A stretch of 64,000 bases of DNA from MFD01275-c22 sp963705885 (GTDB lineage Bacteria > Actinomycetota > Actinomycetes > JACCUZ01): assembly GCA_963705885.1 (NCBI GenBank), contig OY970120.1, positions 2,480,001-2,544,000 on the forward strand, in the 5' to 3' direction. Position 1 is the first letter of the stretch. The number at the start of each line of letters is the position of its first letter. Both the position numbers and the translations under genes were made by a program. Of the stretch, positions 53,584-64,000 are shown in pieces. The notes under the pieces are model-generated. The model searched no databases. It was not told where the DNA came from and saw only the letters and a list, made by a program, of their open reading frames with translations.

Positions 53584-55950
53584 GTGGCCGACGCGCCTCC
53601 CTCCACCCCGGTCGACCTCGACGGAGGCGCACCGGAGGAGGCGCTGGCGCCCGCGCCCGGCCTGCCGCCGCCCGCCCACCCCTCGCGCCGGGTCCGGGCC
53701 CGGCTGGCTCGCCTCGGTGCGCAGCGGCCGACCGTCAACCCGGTGCTCGACCCGCTGTTCCGCATCGTCCGCCAGACCCACCCCAAGGCCGACCTGCGCC
53801 TGCTCGAGCGCGCCTACGACGTGGCCGAGCTCCACCACCGCGGCCAGCTGCGCAAGAGCGGCGACCCCTACATCACCCACCCGCTCGCGGTCACCTCGAT
53901 CCTCGCCGAGCTGGGCATGACCCCGCCCACCCTGTGCGCGTCGCTGCTGCACGACACCGTCGAGGACACCGCCTACACCCTCGACCAGCTGCGCGAGGAC
54001 TTCGGCGACGAGGTCGCGGCCCTCGTCGACGGCGTCACCAAGCTCGACAAGGTCAAGTACGGCGAGTCGGCACAGGCCGAGACCGTGCGCAAGATGGTCG
54101 TGGCGATGGCCCGCGACATCCGCGTCCTGGTCATCAAGCTGGCCGACCGGCTCCACAACATGCGCACGATCCGCTACCTGCGCCAGGAGAAGCAGGAGCA
54201 GAAGGCGCGCGAGTGCCTCGAGATCTTCGCGCCGCTCGCCCACCGGCTCGGCATGAACACCATCAAGTGGGAGCTCGAGGACCTGTCGTTCGCGACGCTC
54301 TACCCCAAGGTCTACGAGGAGATCGTGCGCCTGGTGACCGACCGGGCGCCCAGCCGCGACGACTACCTGACCCTCGTCATCGACCAGGTCACCGACGACC
54401 TCAAGGGCGCCAAGACCCGCGCCCTGGTGACCGGTCGGCCCAAGCACTACTACTCGATCTACCAGAAGATGATCGTGCGCGGTCGCGACTTCGCCGACAT
54501 CTACGACCTGGTGGGCATCCGGGTCCTCGTCGACTCGGTCCGCGACTGCTACGCCGCGCTGGGCAGCATCCACGCCCGCTGGAACCCGGTGCCGGGGCGG
54601 TTCAAGGACTACATCGCGATGCCCAAGTTCAACATGTACCAGTCGCTGCACACGACGGTGATCGGCCCGGAGGGCAAGCCCGTCGAGATGCAGATCCGTA
54701 CGTTCGCGATGCACCGTCGCGCCGAGTACGGCGTCGCGGCGCACTGGAAGTACAAGGAGGACCCGTCCGCGGCCGCGACCGAGGGCGTGCGTCGCCGGCT
54801 GCCGGACAAGGCCGACGCGGGTGCCAACGACATGGCGTGGCTGCGCCAGCTGCTCGACTGGCAGAAGGAGACCGAGGACCCGGGGGAGTTCCTCGAGAGC
54901 CTGCGCTTCGACCTGAAGTCCGCCGAGACGTTCGTCTTCACCCCCAAGGGTGACGTCATCGCCCTGCCCGCGGGCGCGACGCCGGTCGACTTCGCCTACG
55001 CCGTGCACACCGAGGTCGGCCACCGCACCATCGGCGCCCGGGTGAACGGCCGCCTCGTGCCGCTGGAGAGCACCCTGGACAACGGCGACGTCGTCGAGGT
55101 CTTCACCTCCAAGGCGCAGGGCGCCGGGCCGAGCCGTGACTGGCTGGCGTTCGTCAAGAGCCCGCGCGCGCGCAACAAGATCAGGGCCTGGTTCTCCAAG
55201 GAGCGCCGAGAGGAGGCCATCGAGCACGGTCGCGACGCGATCGCCAAGGCGATGCGCAAGCAGAACCTGCCCATCCAGCGCCTGCTCAGCTCGGAGACGC
55301 TGACGACGCTCGCCCACGACCTCCGCTACCCCGACATCACGGCTCTCTACGCCGCCATCGGCGAGAACCACGTGTCCGCCCAGTCGGTCGTCAACAAGCT
55401 CGTCGAGTCGCTGGGCGGTGCGGACGGCGCCACCGAGGACCTCGCCGAGGTCACCACCCCCGGCGCCACGACCCGGCGGCCGCGGACCTCCAACGACCCG
55501 GGCGTCGTGGTCAAGGGCGCCAGCGACATCTGGGTCAAGCTCGCGCGGTGCTGCACCCCGGTGCCGGGCGACACGATCGTCGGGTTCGTGACCCGTGGCA
55601 GCGGGGTCTCGGTGCACCGCGGCGACTGCGTCAACGCCGTGGCCCTGTCCAACCAGCCCGACCGCATGGTCGACGTGGAGTGGGCACCCTCGGCGTCGTC
55701 GGTGTTCCTCGTCGCCATCCAGGTCGAGGCGCTCGACCGGTCGCGGCTGCTCTCGGACGTGACCCGCGTGCTGTCCGACCAGCACGTGAACATCCTCTCG
55801 GCGTCGGTCACCACGACCCGCGACCGGGTGGCGATCTCGCGGTTCACCTTCGAGATGGGCGACCCCAAGCACCTCGGCCACGTGCTGCGAGCCGTCCGCG
55901 GGGTGGACGGGGTGTTCGACGTCTACCGCGTCACCAGCGCCAAGCCCTGA
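53584..55950 (+). CDS. relA: Bifunctional (p)ppGpp synthetase/hydrolase RelA/SpoT
   Basis: 788 aa, makes and degrades the stringent-response alarmone. Order: N-terminal Pro-rich region, HD hydrolase (GDPYITHPLAVTSILAELGM, LCASLLHDTVEDTAYTLDQL), synthetase (DFADIYDLVGIRVLVDSV, FKDYIAMPKFNMYQSLHTTV, MQIRTFAMHRRAEYGVAAHW), TGS (FVFTPKGDVIALPAGATPVD), a zinc-finger-type region with ARCCTPVPGDTIVGFVTRG, and a C-terminal ACT domain. The intact HD residues support hydrolase activity. GTG 53584; TAGACT just upstream is a likely -10. Confidence 0.97.
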   Translation: MADAPPSTPVDLDGGAPEEALAPAPGLPPPAHPSRRVRARLARLGAQRPTVNPVLDPLFRIVRQTHPKADLRLLERAYDVAELHHRGQLRKSGDPYITHPLAVTSILAELGMTPPTLCASLLHDTVEDTAYTLDQLREDFGDEVAALVDGVTKLDKVKYGESAQAETVRKMVVAMARDIRVLVIKLADRLHNMRTIRYLRQEKQEQKARECLEIFAPLAHRLGMNTIKWELEDLSFATLYPKVYEEIVRLVTDRAPSRDDYLTLVIDQVTDDLKGAKTRALVTGRPKHYYSIYQKMIVRGRDFADIYDLVGIRVLVDSVRDCYAALGSIHARWNPVPGRFKDYIAMPKFNMYQSLHTTVIGPEGKPVEMQIRTFAMHRRAEYGVAAHWKYKEDPSAAATEGVRRRLPDKADAGANDMAWLRQLLDWQKETEDPGEFLESLRFDLKSAETFVFTPKGDVIALPAGATPVDFAYAVHTEVGHRTIGARVNGRLVPLESTLDNGDVVEVFTSKAQGAGPSRDWLAFVKSPRARNKIRAWFSKERREEAIEHGRDAIAKAMRKQNLPIQRLLSSETLTTLAHDLRYPDITALYAAIGENHVSAQSVVNKLVESLGGADGATEDLAEVTTPGATTRRPRTSNDPGVVVKGASDIWVKLARCCTPVPGDTIVGFVTRGSGVSVHRGDCVNAVALSNQPDRMVDVEWAPSASSVFLVAIQVEALDRSRLLSDVTRVLSDQHVNILSASVTTTRDRVAISRFTFEMGDPKHLGHVLRAVRGVDGVFDVYRVTSAKP

Positions 55951-56025
55951 CGGGGGCCTGACGCTCCGCTAGCCTCCTACGGATATCGTGGGAACGACCG
56001 GGTCACACCGACGAGGAGCGCCGTC

Positions 56026-57522
<1,497 letters not shown>

Positions 57523-57541
57523 GGGGCCCGGCCGGGTCCGG

Positions 57542-59149
57542 TCAGGAGAACTCGGCGAGGGTCTTCTCGGCCTCGACGAGCCAGGTGCGGCGGGTCGCGG
57601 CGGCGGTCTCCGCGTCGGCGGCCTTCTTCTCCTCGCCCACGGCCCGCGCCTTCGCGGCCTCCTCCTCGAGGCCGGCGATGCTGGACCGCAGCTGGCTCAC
57701 CGTCGCCTCGGCACGGGCGCGGGCCTCGGGGTTGGACCTGGCCCAGGCGGCGTCCTCGGCCGAGCGCACCGCCTCGTCGACCGTGCGCAGCCGGTTCTCG
57801 ACGGACTCCTTCGACGCGCGCGGGACGTGGCCGGCGGCCTCCCACCGCTCGTGGATGCCGCGCAGAGCGCTCCGTGCCGACCTCACGTCGGTGACCGGCA
57901 GCAGCGCCTCGGCCTCGACCAGCAGTGCATGCTTCTTCTCGAGGTTGACGGCCAGGTCGGCGTCGCGCGCCGCGAAGACCTCGTTGCGGGCGGAGAAGAA
58001 GGTGTCCTGCGCCGCGCGGAACCTGGTCCAGAGCTGGTCCTCGACGTCGCGCCGGGCGCGACCGACCGCCTTCCACCGGGTCATGAGGTCGCGGTAGGCG
58101 CGCGCCGTCTCGCCCCACTCCTTCGACGACGAGAGCGCCTCGGCCTCCTTGACCAGCTTCTCCTTCTGCGCCGCGGCCTCGCCACGGTGCTCGTCCAGCT
58201 CGGCGAAGTGGGCCCGGCGGTGCTTGTCGAAGGCCGTCCGGGCATGGCTGAAGCGCTTCCACAGCGCGTCGTCGGCCTTGCGGTCGAGGCGGGGTGCGGC
58301 CTTCCACTCGTCGAGCAGCGCCCGTAGACGGTCGCCGGACTTCTTCCACTCCGTCGACGTGGACAGCGCCTCGGCCTCGGTGACGATGCGCTCCTTCGTG
58401 ACGGCGGCACGTTCGCGGGCCTTCGCGCGCTCCGCGTCGCGTCGGGCCTTGCGCCGCGCGATGGCCTCGGTGAGGCCGTCCAGCCGGGCCAGCAGAGCCG
58501 CCAGGTCGCCGACGGCGTTGGCCCCCGTCACCGACTCCCGCAGGTGCTCGACCGACGTGGTCGCGTCCGCCAGGCTGACGCCGCCGGCGGCGACGCGCTG
58601 CTCGAGCAGGTCGACCTGACCGGCGAGCTCGTCGAACTTGCGGCCGAAGTAGGCGAGCGCCTCCGGGGGCTGGGCGCCGGGGTAGGAGCCCACCGACCGC
58701 TCCCCGCCGGCGGTGCGCACCCAGACCGTGCCGTCGTCGTCGACCCGGCCCCACTCCGCCGGGTCCGACGCGGGAACCACGGGTGCCGGGGGCTGCGGCC
58801 CCGGCTGGTCGGCCGTGGGGGACGGTGTGACCGGCGGGGCGGGGGTCGGGGCAGCCGGCGAGGAGGGTGCCGGAGGCGCAGGGGTCGCCGCGGGCATCGA
58901 GTCCGTTGTCGGTTCCGGGGTCGGCTCGGGCATCGCCTCGGGGGTCGGCTCGGGCATCGGCTCGGGGGTCGGCTCGGGGGTCGGCTCGGGGCTCGGGGCG
59001 GGCATCGGCTCGGGCATGGGCTCGGGCATCGGCTCGGGCATCGGCTCGGGGCTCGGGGCAGGCGCCGCCGGGGAGGGGGCCGCCTCGGGCGACGGCTCAG
59101 GCGCGGGTCCGGCCGTCTCCTCCGGCGGGGTGGGGGACTGCTCGGTCAC
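57542..59149 (-). CDS. DUF349-repeat protein with Pro-Glu-rich N-terminus
   Basis: 535 aa. Residues about 15-130 are a low-complexity region of PEPM and PEPT units, probably unstructured. After a conserved block (AEWGRVDDDGTVWVRTAGGE, QPPEALAYFGRKFDELAGQV) come four or five DUF349 repeats of about 70 residues, such as ALLDEWKAAPRLDRKADDAL with WKRFSHARTAFDKHR, and LMTRWKAVGRARRDVEDQLW. The rest is helical coiled coil. In actinobacteria it sits by the cyclophilin gene near relA. Its function is unknown; some DUF349 proteins bind RNA or ribosomes. GTG 59149 lies 1 bp after the cyclophilin stop. Confidence 0.88.
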   Translation of the reverse strand: MTEQSPTPPEETAGPAPEPSPEAAPSPAAPAPSPEPMPEPMPEPMPEPMPAPSPEPTPEPTPEPMPEPTPEAMPEPTPEPTTDSMPAATPAPPAPSSPAAPTPAPPVTPSPTADQPGPQPPAPVVPASDPAEWGRVDDDGTVWVRTAGGERSVGSYPGAQPPEALAYFGRKFDELAGQVDLLEQRVAAGGVSLADATTSVEHLRESVTGANAVGDLAALLARLDGLTEAIARRKARRDAERAKARERAAVTKERIVTEAEALSTSTEWKKSGDRLRALLDEWKAAPRLDRKADDALWKRFSHARTAFDKHRRAHFAELDEHRGEAAAQKEKLVKEAEALSSSKEWGETARAYRDLMTRWKAVGRARRDVEDQLWTRFRAAQDTFFSARNEVFAARDADLAVNLEKKHALLVEAEALLPVTDVRSARSALRGIHERWEAAGHVPRASKESVENRLRTVDEAVRSAEDAAWARSNPEARARAEATVSQLRSSIAGLEEEAAKARAVGEEKKAADAETAAATRRTWLVEAEKTLAEFS

Positions 59150-59150
59150 G

Positions 59151-60002
59151 TCACGCCTTCCCGATCCTCACGCTCTCGATGCTCACCGGCTGCGCCGGCG
59201 CCCCGTCGCCGCCGCCCCCCTCGACCCCGGCCTCGGCCACCGTCGTCACGACGTCCAGGCCCTCGGAGATCGTGCCGAAGATCGTGAAGTTCGGCGGCAG
59301 GGTGGTGTCGTCGTAGACGAGGAAGAACTGGCTGCCGTTCGTGCCCGGTCCGGCGTTGGCCATGGCCACGGTGCCGGCGGGGTAGTTGTTCTCGGCGTCG
59401 GCCGGGAGGTTCTCCTCGGCGAACTGGTAGCCGGGGCCGCCGCTGCCGCTGCCGGTCGGGTCGCCGCACTGCAGGACGAAGATGTTGCTCGTCGTCAGGC
59501 GGTGGCACGAGGTGCCGTCGAAGTAGCCCTCGGTCGCCAGGTGCCGGAAGCTGTTGGTCGTGCAGGGCGCGTCGGCGGCTGCCATGTCGACCGTGATCTC
59601 GCCCCGGTCGGTGACGAGGGTGGCCGTGAACGGCTGGGTGTAGCGCTCCGGTTCGTCGGCGTCGTACGGCGGCACGCCCACGTCCTTGGACGCCTCGCGC
59701 GCGTCGGTGCTGTAGGTGCAGCCTGCGCCCTCGGTAGCGCTGGGGGTCGAGGTCGGGCTGGGGCTCTGCGACGCCGTCGCGGTCGGGCTGGAGGTGTCGC
59801 GCGTGCCGACGGTCGAGTCGTCGTCACCCCCGAGAGCGAGGCCCAGGGCCACGACGCCACCGACGACGGCGATGACGGCCAGCGCCACCGCGCCGCCCTG
59901 CTGGAGCTTGCGGCGGCGGGCCGCGGCCTCCTGGCGGCGCGCCTGCTGGCGCTCGTAGCGCTCCCGCGCCAGCTGCCGCTCTCGCTTCGCACTGCCCGCC
60001 AC
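59151..60002 (-). CDS. Membrane-anchored cyclophilin-type peptidyl-prolyl isomerase
   Basis: 283 aa. A highly basic N-terminus (KRERQLARERYERQQARR) leads to a membrane helix (GGAVALAVIAVVGGVVALGL), then a Ser/Thr/Pro linker and an extracytoplasmic cyclophilin domain: VTDRGEITVDMAAADAPCTT, YFDGTSCHRLTTSNIFVLQC, GTVAMANAGPGTNGSQFFLV and FTIFGTISEGLDVV. The catalytic Arg of the usual FHR motif falls in CHRLT, and GSQFF is intact. It is the Rv2582-type PpiB beside relA. GTG 60002 has GGAGG at a good distance. Confidence 0.92.
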   Translation of the reverse strand: MAGSAKRERQLARERYERQQARRQEAAARRRKLQQGGAVALAVIAVVGGVVALGLALGGDDDSTVGTRDTSSPTATASQSPSPTSTPSATEGAGCTYSTDAREASKDVGVPPYDADEPERYTQPFTATLVTDRGEITVDMAAADAPCTTNSFRHLATEGYFDGTSCHRLTTSNIFVLQCGDPTGSGSGGPGYQFAEENLPADAENNYPAGTVAMANAGPGTNGSQFFLVYDDTTLPPNFTIFGTISEGLDVVTTVAEAGVEGGGGDGAPAQPVSIESVRIGKA

Positions 60003-60200
60003 GCGTCGCCTCCGGTCCGCTACGCCCGCTCTGCTCCTGAACGGCGGCGCGGTCGGACGTGACCGCCGCGCCGGTCGCACAGTCTAGGTGGAGGGGCCTC
60101 CAGGGCCGCGCAACGCGTTCGCGGGTCGCGACGTGCCGCCGGTAGGCTCGGTGGCCGCCGCCTGCCCGCCTCCCACCGCCCCGACCCCCGAAAGGCGCCC

Positions 60201-60896
60201 GTGCTCATCACCGGCTTCCCCGCCGCCGCCTTCGGCACGAACTGCTACGTCGTCGCGCCCGGGGCCGGCGAGCACGCGGTCGTCGTGGACCCCGGCGTCG
60301 ACGTCGTCGACCGGCTCGACGAGGTGCTCCGCGAGCACCGGCTGCAGCCCGTCGCCGTGCTGCTCACCCACGGGCACCTCGACCACACCTTCTCCGTGAC
60401 GCCCGTCTGCGGGGCGCGCGGCATCCCGGCCTACCTGCACCCCGGGGACGACCACATGCTCGCCGACCCGCTCGCCGGGATCTCGCCCGAGACCGGCGCG
60501 CTCTTCGGCGGGCGTCTCGAGTGGACCGAGCCCGACGACGTGAAGCCGCTCGGCGACGGCGATGTCCTGCGCCTCGCCGGGCTGGAGATCACGGTCGACC
60601 ACGCGCCGGGGCACACACCGGGCTCCGTCGCGTTCCGGCTGCCGGGCGACGACGCCGCGGACCGTCCGGAGGTCATGCTCTCGGGCGACCTGCTCTTCGC
60701 CGGGTCGATCGGGCGCACCGACCTGCCCGGCGGCGACACCGAGCAGATGATGGCCAGCCTGGCCCGCACCGTCCTGACCCTCGACGACGGCGTCGTCGTG
60801 CTACCCGGTCACGGACCGCAGACGACCGTCGGCGAGGAGCGCGCGACCAACCCGTTCCTGCGCGGGCTGGCCGCACCCGCGGCGCGAGGGCTCTGA
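60201..60896 (+). CDS. Metallo-beta-lactamase-fold hydrolase (glyoxalase II-like)
   Basis: 231 aa. The HxHxDH zinc motif is in VLLTHGHLDHTFSVTP; further ligands are in DHAPGHTPGSVAFRLP, MLSGDLLFAGSIGRTDLPGG and VVLPGHGPQTTVGEERATNP. The GDTLFxGSIGRTD-type segment is typical of glyoxalase II-like thioesterases; mycobacteria have the same gene before hisS. The substrate is not determined. GTG 60201; hisS follows after 4 bp. Confidence 0.9.
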   Translation: MLITGFPAAAFGTNCYVVAPGAGEHAVVVDPGVDVVDRLDEVLREHRLQPVAVLLTHGHLDHTFSVTPVCGARGIPAYLHPGDDHMLADPLAGISPETGALFGGRLEWTEPDDVKPLGDGDVLRLAGLEITVDHAPGHTPGSVAFRLPGDDAADRPEVMLSGDLLFAGSIGRTDLPGGDTEQMMASLARTVLTLDDGVVVLPGHGPQTTVGEERATNPFLRGLAAPAARGL

Positions 60897-60900
60897 GCCG

Positions 60901-62160
60901 ATGTCGACCTTCCAGGCCCCGAAGGGCACCTTCGACCTGGTGCCGCCGGACTCGGCGACCTTCCTCGCCGTGCGCGAGGCGATGGCGGCGCCGGCGCGGG
61001 CGGCCGGCTACACCTACGTCGAGACCCCCGCGTTCGAGGACACCGCGCTCTTCCAGCGCGGCGTGGGGGAGTCGACGGACGTCGTGTCGAAGGAGATGTA
61101 CACCTTCGAGGACAAGGGCGGCCGGTCGATCACGCTGCGGCCCGAGGGCACCGCGTCCGTGCTGCGGGCGGTCCTCGAGCACAGCCTGCACCGTGGGCCG
61201 CTGCCGGTGAAGCTCTGGTACTCCGGCAGCTTCTACCGCTACGAGCGCCCGCAGGCCGGTCGCTACCGGCACTTCTCCCAGGTCGGCGCCGAGGCCCTGG
61301 GCGTCGAGGACCCCGCTCTGGACGCCGAGCTCGTGGTGCTGGCTGTCGACGGCTACCGCGCGCTCGGGCTGCGCCAGGTCCGGCTCCTGCTGAACTCGCT
61401 GGGCTGCCGCGAGTGCCGCCCGGTCTACCGGGCCGCGTTGCAGGAGTTCCTGCGCGGGCTCGACCTCGACGACGAGACCCGCCGGCGCATCGACGTCAAC
61501 CCGCTGCGGGTGCTCGACGACAAACGGCCCGAGGTCGCCGGCCAGCTGGCCGACGTGCCGGTGACGGCCGACTTCCTGTGCGAGGCGTGCAAGAGCCACC
61601 ACGAGCACGTACGCGCGCTGCTGACCGCGTCCGAGGTCGACTTCGAGGACGCTCCCCGGCTGGTCCGCGGGCTCGACTACTACACGCGCACCACCTTCGA
61701 GTTCGTCCACGACGGGCTGGGCGCGCAGTCGGCCATCGGCGGGGGCGGTCGCTACGACGGGCTGTCCGAGTCGATCGGCGGGCCGCGGCTGCCCGGCGTC
61801 GGCTGGGCGCTCGGCGTCGACCGCACGGTGCTCGCGCTCCGCGCCGAGGGCGTCGAGGCACCGCCGGCCGCGCCGGTTCGGGTCTTCGCGGTGCCGCTGG
61901 GCGAGGACGCGCTGCGCGTGCTGTTCCTGACCGTGACGGCGCTGCGCCGGGCCGGCGTCGGCGCGGACCTCGCCTACGGCGGCCGTGGCCTCAAGGGGGC
62001 GATGAAGGCGGCCGACAGGTCGGGCGCGTCGCACGCGGTCGTGGTGGGCGAGCGAGATCTCGCGGCCGGTGTCGCGCAGGTGAAGGACCTGTCCACCGGC
62101 GACCAGACCGCCGTCCCGCTCGACGACCTCGTCGCACACCTCCAGGAGCTCCTTCCGTGA
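60901..62160 (+). CDS. hisS: Histidyl-tRNA synthetase
   Basis: 419 aa, class II. Motif 1 region (APKGTFDLVPPDSATFLAVR), motif 2 (LWYSGSFYRYERPQAGRYRH, FSQVGAEALG), the histidine-specific LVRGLDYYTRTTFEFV and motif 3 (SAIGGGGRYDGLSE, LPGVGWALGVDRTVLAL) are present, with a C-terminal anticodon-binding domain. ATG 60901. Its stop overlaps the aspS start by 4 bp. Confidence 0.97.
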   Translation: MSTFQAPKGTFDLVPPDSATFLAVREAMAAPARAAGYTYVETPAFEDTALFQRGVGESTDVVSKEMYTFEDKGGRSITLRPEGTASVLRAVLEHSLHRGPLPVKLWYSGSFYRYERPQAGRYRHFSQVGAEALGVEDPALDAELVVLAVDGYRALGLRQVRLLLNSLGCRECRPVYRAALQEFLRGLDLDDETRRRIDVNPLRVLDDKRPEVAGQLADVPVTADFLCEACKSHHEHVRALLTASEVDFEDAPRLVRGLDYYTRTTFEFVHDGLGAQSAIGGGGRYDGLSESIGGPRLPGVGWALGVDRTVLALRAEGVEAPPAAPVRVFAVPLGEDALRVLFLTVTALRRAGVGADLAYGGRGLKGAMKAADRSGASHAVVVGERDLAAGVAQVKDLSTGDQTAVPLDDLVAHLQELLP

Positions 62161-63956
62161 TCCGCACCCACACCGCCGGCTCACTGCGCGCGTCGCACGC
62201 CGGCCAGTCCGTCACGCTCGCCGGCTGGGTGGCCCGCCGACGCGACCACGGCGGCGTGGCCTTCATCGACCTCCGCGACGCGTCCGGCTTCGTGCAGGTC
62301 GTTGTCCGCGACGAGGAGGTCGCCGCCGGCCTGCGCAACGAGTTCTGCCTGCGCGTGGCGGGTGAGGTCAGCCTCCGGCCGGAGGGCAACGCCAACCCGA
62401 ACCTGCCGACCGGCGAGGTCGAGGTCGTGGCGGCCGAGGTCGAGGTGCTCAGCGAGTCGGCCCCGCTGCCGTTCCAGATCGACGAGCACGTCGAGGTCGG
62501 CGAGGAGGTGCGGCTGCGTCACCGCTACCTCGACCTGCGCCGCCCCGGTCCGGCGGCGGCGCTGCGCCTGCGCAGCGAGGTCAGCCGGGCGGCGCGCACG
62601 GTGCTGCACGACCGCGACTTCGTCGAGGTCGAGACCCCGACGCTGACCCGCTCGACGCCGGAGGGGGCGCGCGACTTCCTCGTGCCCGCCCGGCTGCAGC
62701 CGGGCAGCTGGTACGCCCTGCCGCAGTCGCCGCAGCTGTTCAAGCAGCTGCTCATGGTGGCCGGGATGGAGCGCTACTACCAGATCGCCCGCTGCTACCG
62801 CGACGAGGACTTCCGGGCCGACCGGCAGCCCGAGTTCACCCAGCTCGACATCGAGATGAGCTTCGTCGACCAGGACGACGTCATCGAGGTCGGCGAGGCC
62901 GTGATGGCCGCCCTGTGGCGCCTGGTGGGCCACGAGATCCCGCTGCCGATCCCGCGCATGACCTACGCGGAGGCGATGGCGCGCTTCGGCACAGACAAGC
63001 CCGACCTGCGCTTCGGGCAGGAGCTCGTCGACTGCACGGCGTTCTTCGACAAGACGCCGTTCCGGGTGTTCCAGGCCGAGCACGTCGGCGCGGTCGTCAT
63101 GCCCGGCGGGGCCTCGCAGTCGCGTAAGGAGCTCGACGCCTGGCAGGACTGGGCCAAGGCGCGCGGGGCGCGCGGTCTCGCGTACGTGCTCGTCGGCGCC
63201 GACGGCGAGCTCGGTGGCCCCGTCGCCAAGAACATCTCCGACGAGGAGAAGGCCGGGCTGGCGGGCCATGTCGGGGCGGCGGCCGGCGACGCGGTGTTCT
63301 TCGCGGCGGGTGCCGCCACGCCGTCGCGGGCCCTGCTGGGGCACGCGCGGGTGGAGGTGGGCCGCCGGTGCGGTCTCGTCGACGAGTCGGCCTGGGCGTT
63401 CCTCTGGGTGGTCGACGCGCCGCTGTTCGAGCCCAGCGCGGCGGCGCGAGCGAGCGGTGACGTCGCGGTCGGCGCGGGCGCGTGGACCGCGGTGCACCAC
63501 GCGTTCACCTCTCCCAGGCCGGAGTGGGTCGACCGGTTCGAGGAGGACCCGGGCGCCGCCCTCGCGTACGCCTATGACCTGGTGTGCAACGGCAATGAGA
63601 TCGGCGGCGGCTCGATCCGTATCCACCGGCGCGACGTGCAGCAACGGGTCTTCGCGGTCATGGGACTCACCGAGGACGAGGCGCAGGAGAAGTTCGGGTT
63701 CCTGCTCGACGCCTTCGCGTTCGGCGCGCCGCCGCACGGCGGCATCGCGTTCGGCTGGGACCGCATCGCCGCGCTGCTCGCCGGGTCGGACTCGATCCGC
63801 GACGTGATCGCCTTCCCCAAGAGCGGCGGCGGCTACGACCCGCTGACGGCCGCCCCGGCGCCGATCACCGCGGAGCAGCGCAAGGAGGCCGGCGTCGACG
63901 CCGTGCCGGCGGAGAAGAGGGCGTCGCCCGAGGCGGCGGACGCGGTCACGGGCTGA
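62157..63956 (+). CDS. aspS: Aspartyl-tRNA synthetase
   Basis: 599 aa, class II. An N-terminal OB anticodon domain (VTLAGWVARRRDHGGVAFID), motif 1 area (VRLRHRYLDLRRPGPAA), motif 2 (QIARCYRDEDFRADRQPEFT), the bacterial GAD insertion (about residues 290-420) and motif 3 (HGGIAFGWDRIAALLAGSDS) are complete. A discriminating versus non-discriminating (Asp/Asn) enzyme cannot be decided by eye. GTG 62157 overlaps hisS. It is followed by 44 bp to the window edge with no visible gene. Confidence 0.97.
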   Translation: MIRTHTAGSLRASHAGQSVTLAGWVARRRDHGGVAFIDLRDASGFVQVVVRDEEVAAGLRNEFCLRVAGEVSLRPEGNANPNLPTGEVEVVAAEVEVLSESAPLPFQIDEHVEVGEEVRLRHRYLDLRRPGPAAALRLRSEVSRAARTVLHDRDFVEVETPTLTRSTPEGARDFLVPARLQPGSWYALPQSPQLFKQLLMVAGMERYYQIARCYRDEDFRADRQPEFTQLDIEMSFVDQDDVIEVGEAVMAALWRLVGHEIPLPIPRMTYAEAMARFGTDKPDLRFGQELVDCTAFFDKTPFRVFQAEHVGAVVMPGGASQSRKELDAWQDWAKARGARGLAYVLVGADGELGGPVAKNISDEEKAGLAGHVGAAAGDAVFFAAGAATPSRALLGHARVEVGRRCGLVDESAWAFLWVVDAPLFEPSAAARASGDVAVGAGAWTAVHHAFTSPRPEWVDRFEEDPGAALAYAYDLVCNGNEIGGGSIRIHRRDVQQRVFAVMGLTEDEAQEKFGFLLDAFAFGAPPHGGIAFGWDRIAALLAGSDSIRDVIAFPKSGGGYDPLTAAPAPITAEQRKEAGVDAVPAEKRASPEAADAVTG

Positions 63957-64000
63957 GCCCGCCGCCCGTGGGTCCGGGCGCCAGGGGGAGCCGGACCACG

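Noticed and set aside
52615..55881. 1088-codon open frame on the minus strand opposite relA and apt
   Set aside because: Antisense shadow of relA; low-complexity Val/Leu/Asp/His-rich sequence with no recognisable domain, while relA is intact.

Overview
The window is chromosomal DNA of a very high-G+C actinobacterium, about three quarters G+C by eye. Evidence for this includes an SsgA-family division protein, the phosphatidylinositol mannoside genes pgsA-patA-pimA, a LigB-type ATP-dependent DNA ligase, a TIGR02611 protein, a GAAC-N4-GTTC SOS box, frequent GTG starts, 4-bp ATGA/GTGA gene overlaps and many apparently leaderless starts (TANNNT 6-8 nt before the start codon). A Nocardioides-like relative is plausible, but I cannot fix the genus. 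There are no prophage genes, insertion sequences or CRISPR arrays. Most of the window is housekeeping, and the interest lies in small regulatory features and in broken or fused reading frames.

Left part (1-20 kb). A partial gene is followed by treX-treY (glycogen to trehalose, without treZ next to them). Then comes glyA, whose frame is open upstream into an XRE-type HTH domain, and a repeat-rich 0.4-kb intergenic region. An assimilatory sulfur operon follows (sir, zinc-ribbon protein, cysH, cobA/cysG-like, sirB); every junction is a 4-bp overlap, and it is preceded by a 27-codon leader peptide. Next are a divergent AidB-like acyl-CoA dehydrogenase and YihY pair on one compact bidirectional promoter, rsgA behind a 14-codon leader ORF, a histidine phosphatase, ligB, three small genes and a tRNA Val-Cys-Gly cluster with a terminator.

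Middle (19-33 kb). Histidine utilisation genes hutH, hutU and hutI are interleaved with pabB-pabC, a SnoaL-like protein, a CGNR regulator and an EamA transporter. Then come an ArsR/SRPBCC unit with a clear operator, a CBS protein, carbonic anhydrase, an SsgA-like protein, a second tRNA-Val, a secreted PQQ-type sugar dehydrogenase, a MOSC protein and a fasciclin protein.

Right part (33.6-64 kb). This is a conserved actinobacterial block: thrS, HIT, DCC, a frameshifted EF-G2, GYD, pgsA-patA-pimA, a LemA-like protein, a DUF3048 lipoprotein, pdxST, yebC, a small HTH/double-ClpN operon, SOS-controlled ruvCAB, yajC-secD-secF, apt, relA, mmsA, a DUF349 protein, a cyclophilin, an MBL hydrolase, hisS and aspS.

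Observations most worth checking: the two-gene HTH/ClpN module with twin operators lying on the -35 and -10 of its promoter; the sulfur leader peptide; the single-base frameshift in EF-G2; the stop-less XRE-GlyA reading frame; the nested 96-bp palindrome after pimA; the duplicated hairpins upstream of glyA; and the strong-RBS 14-codon ORF before rsgA.
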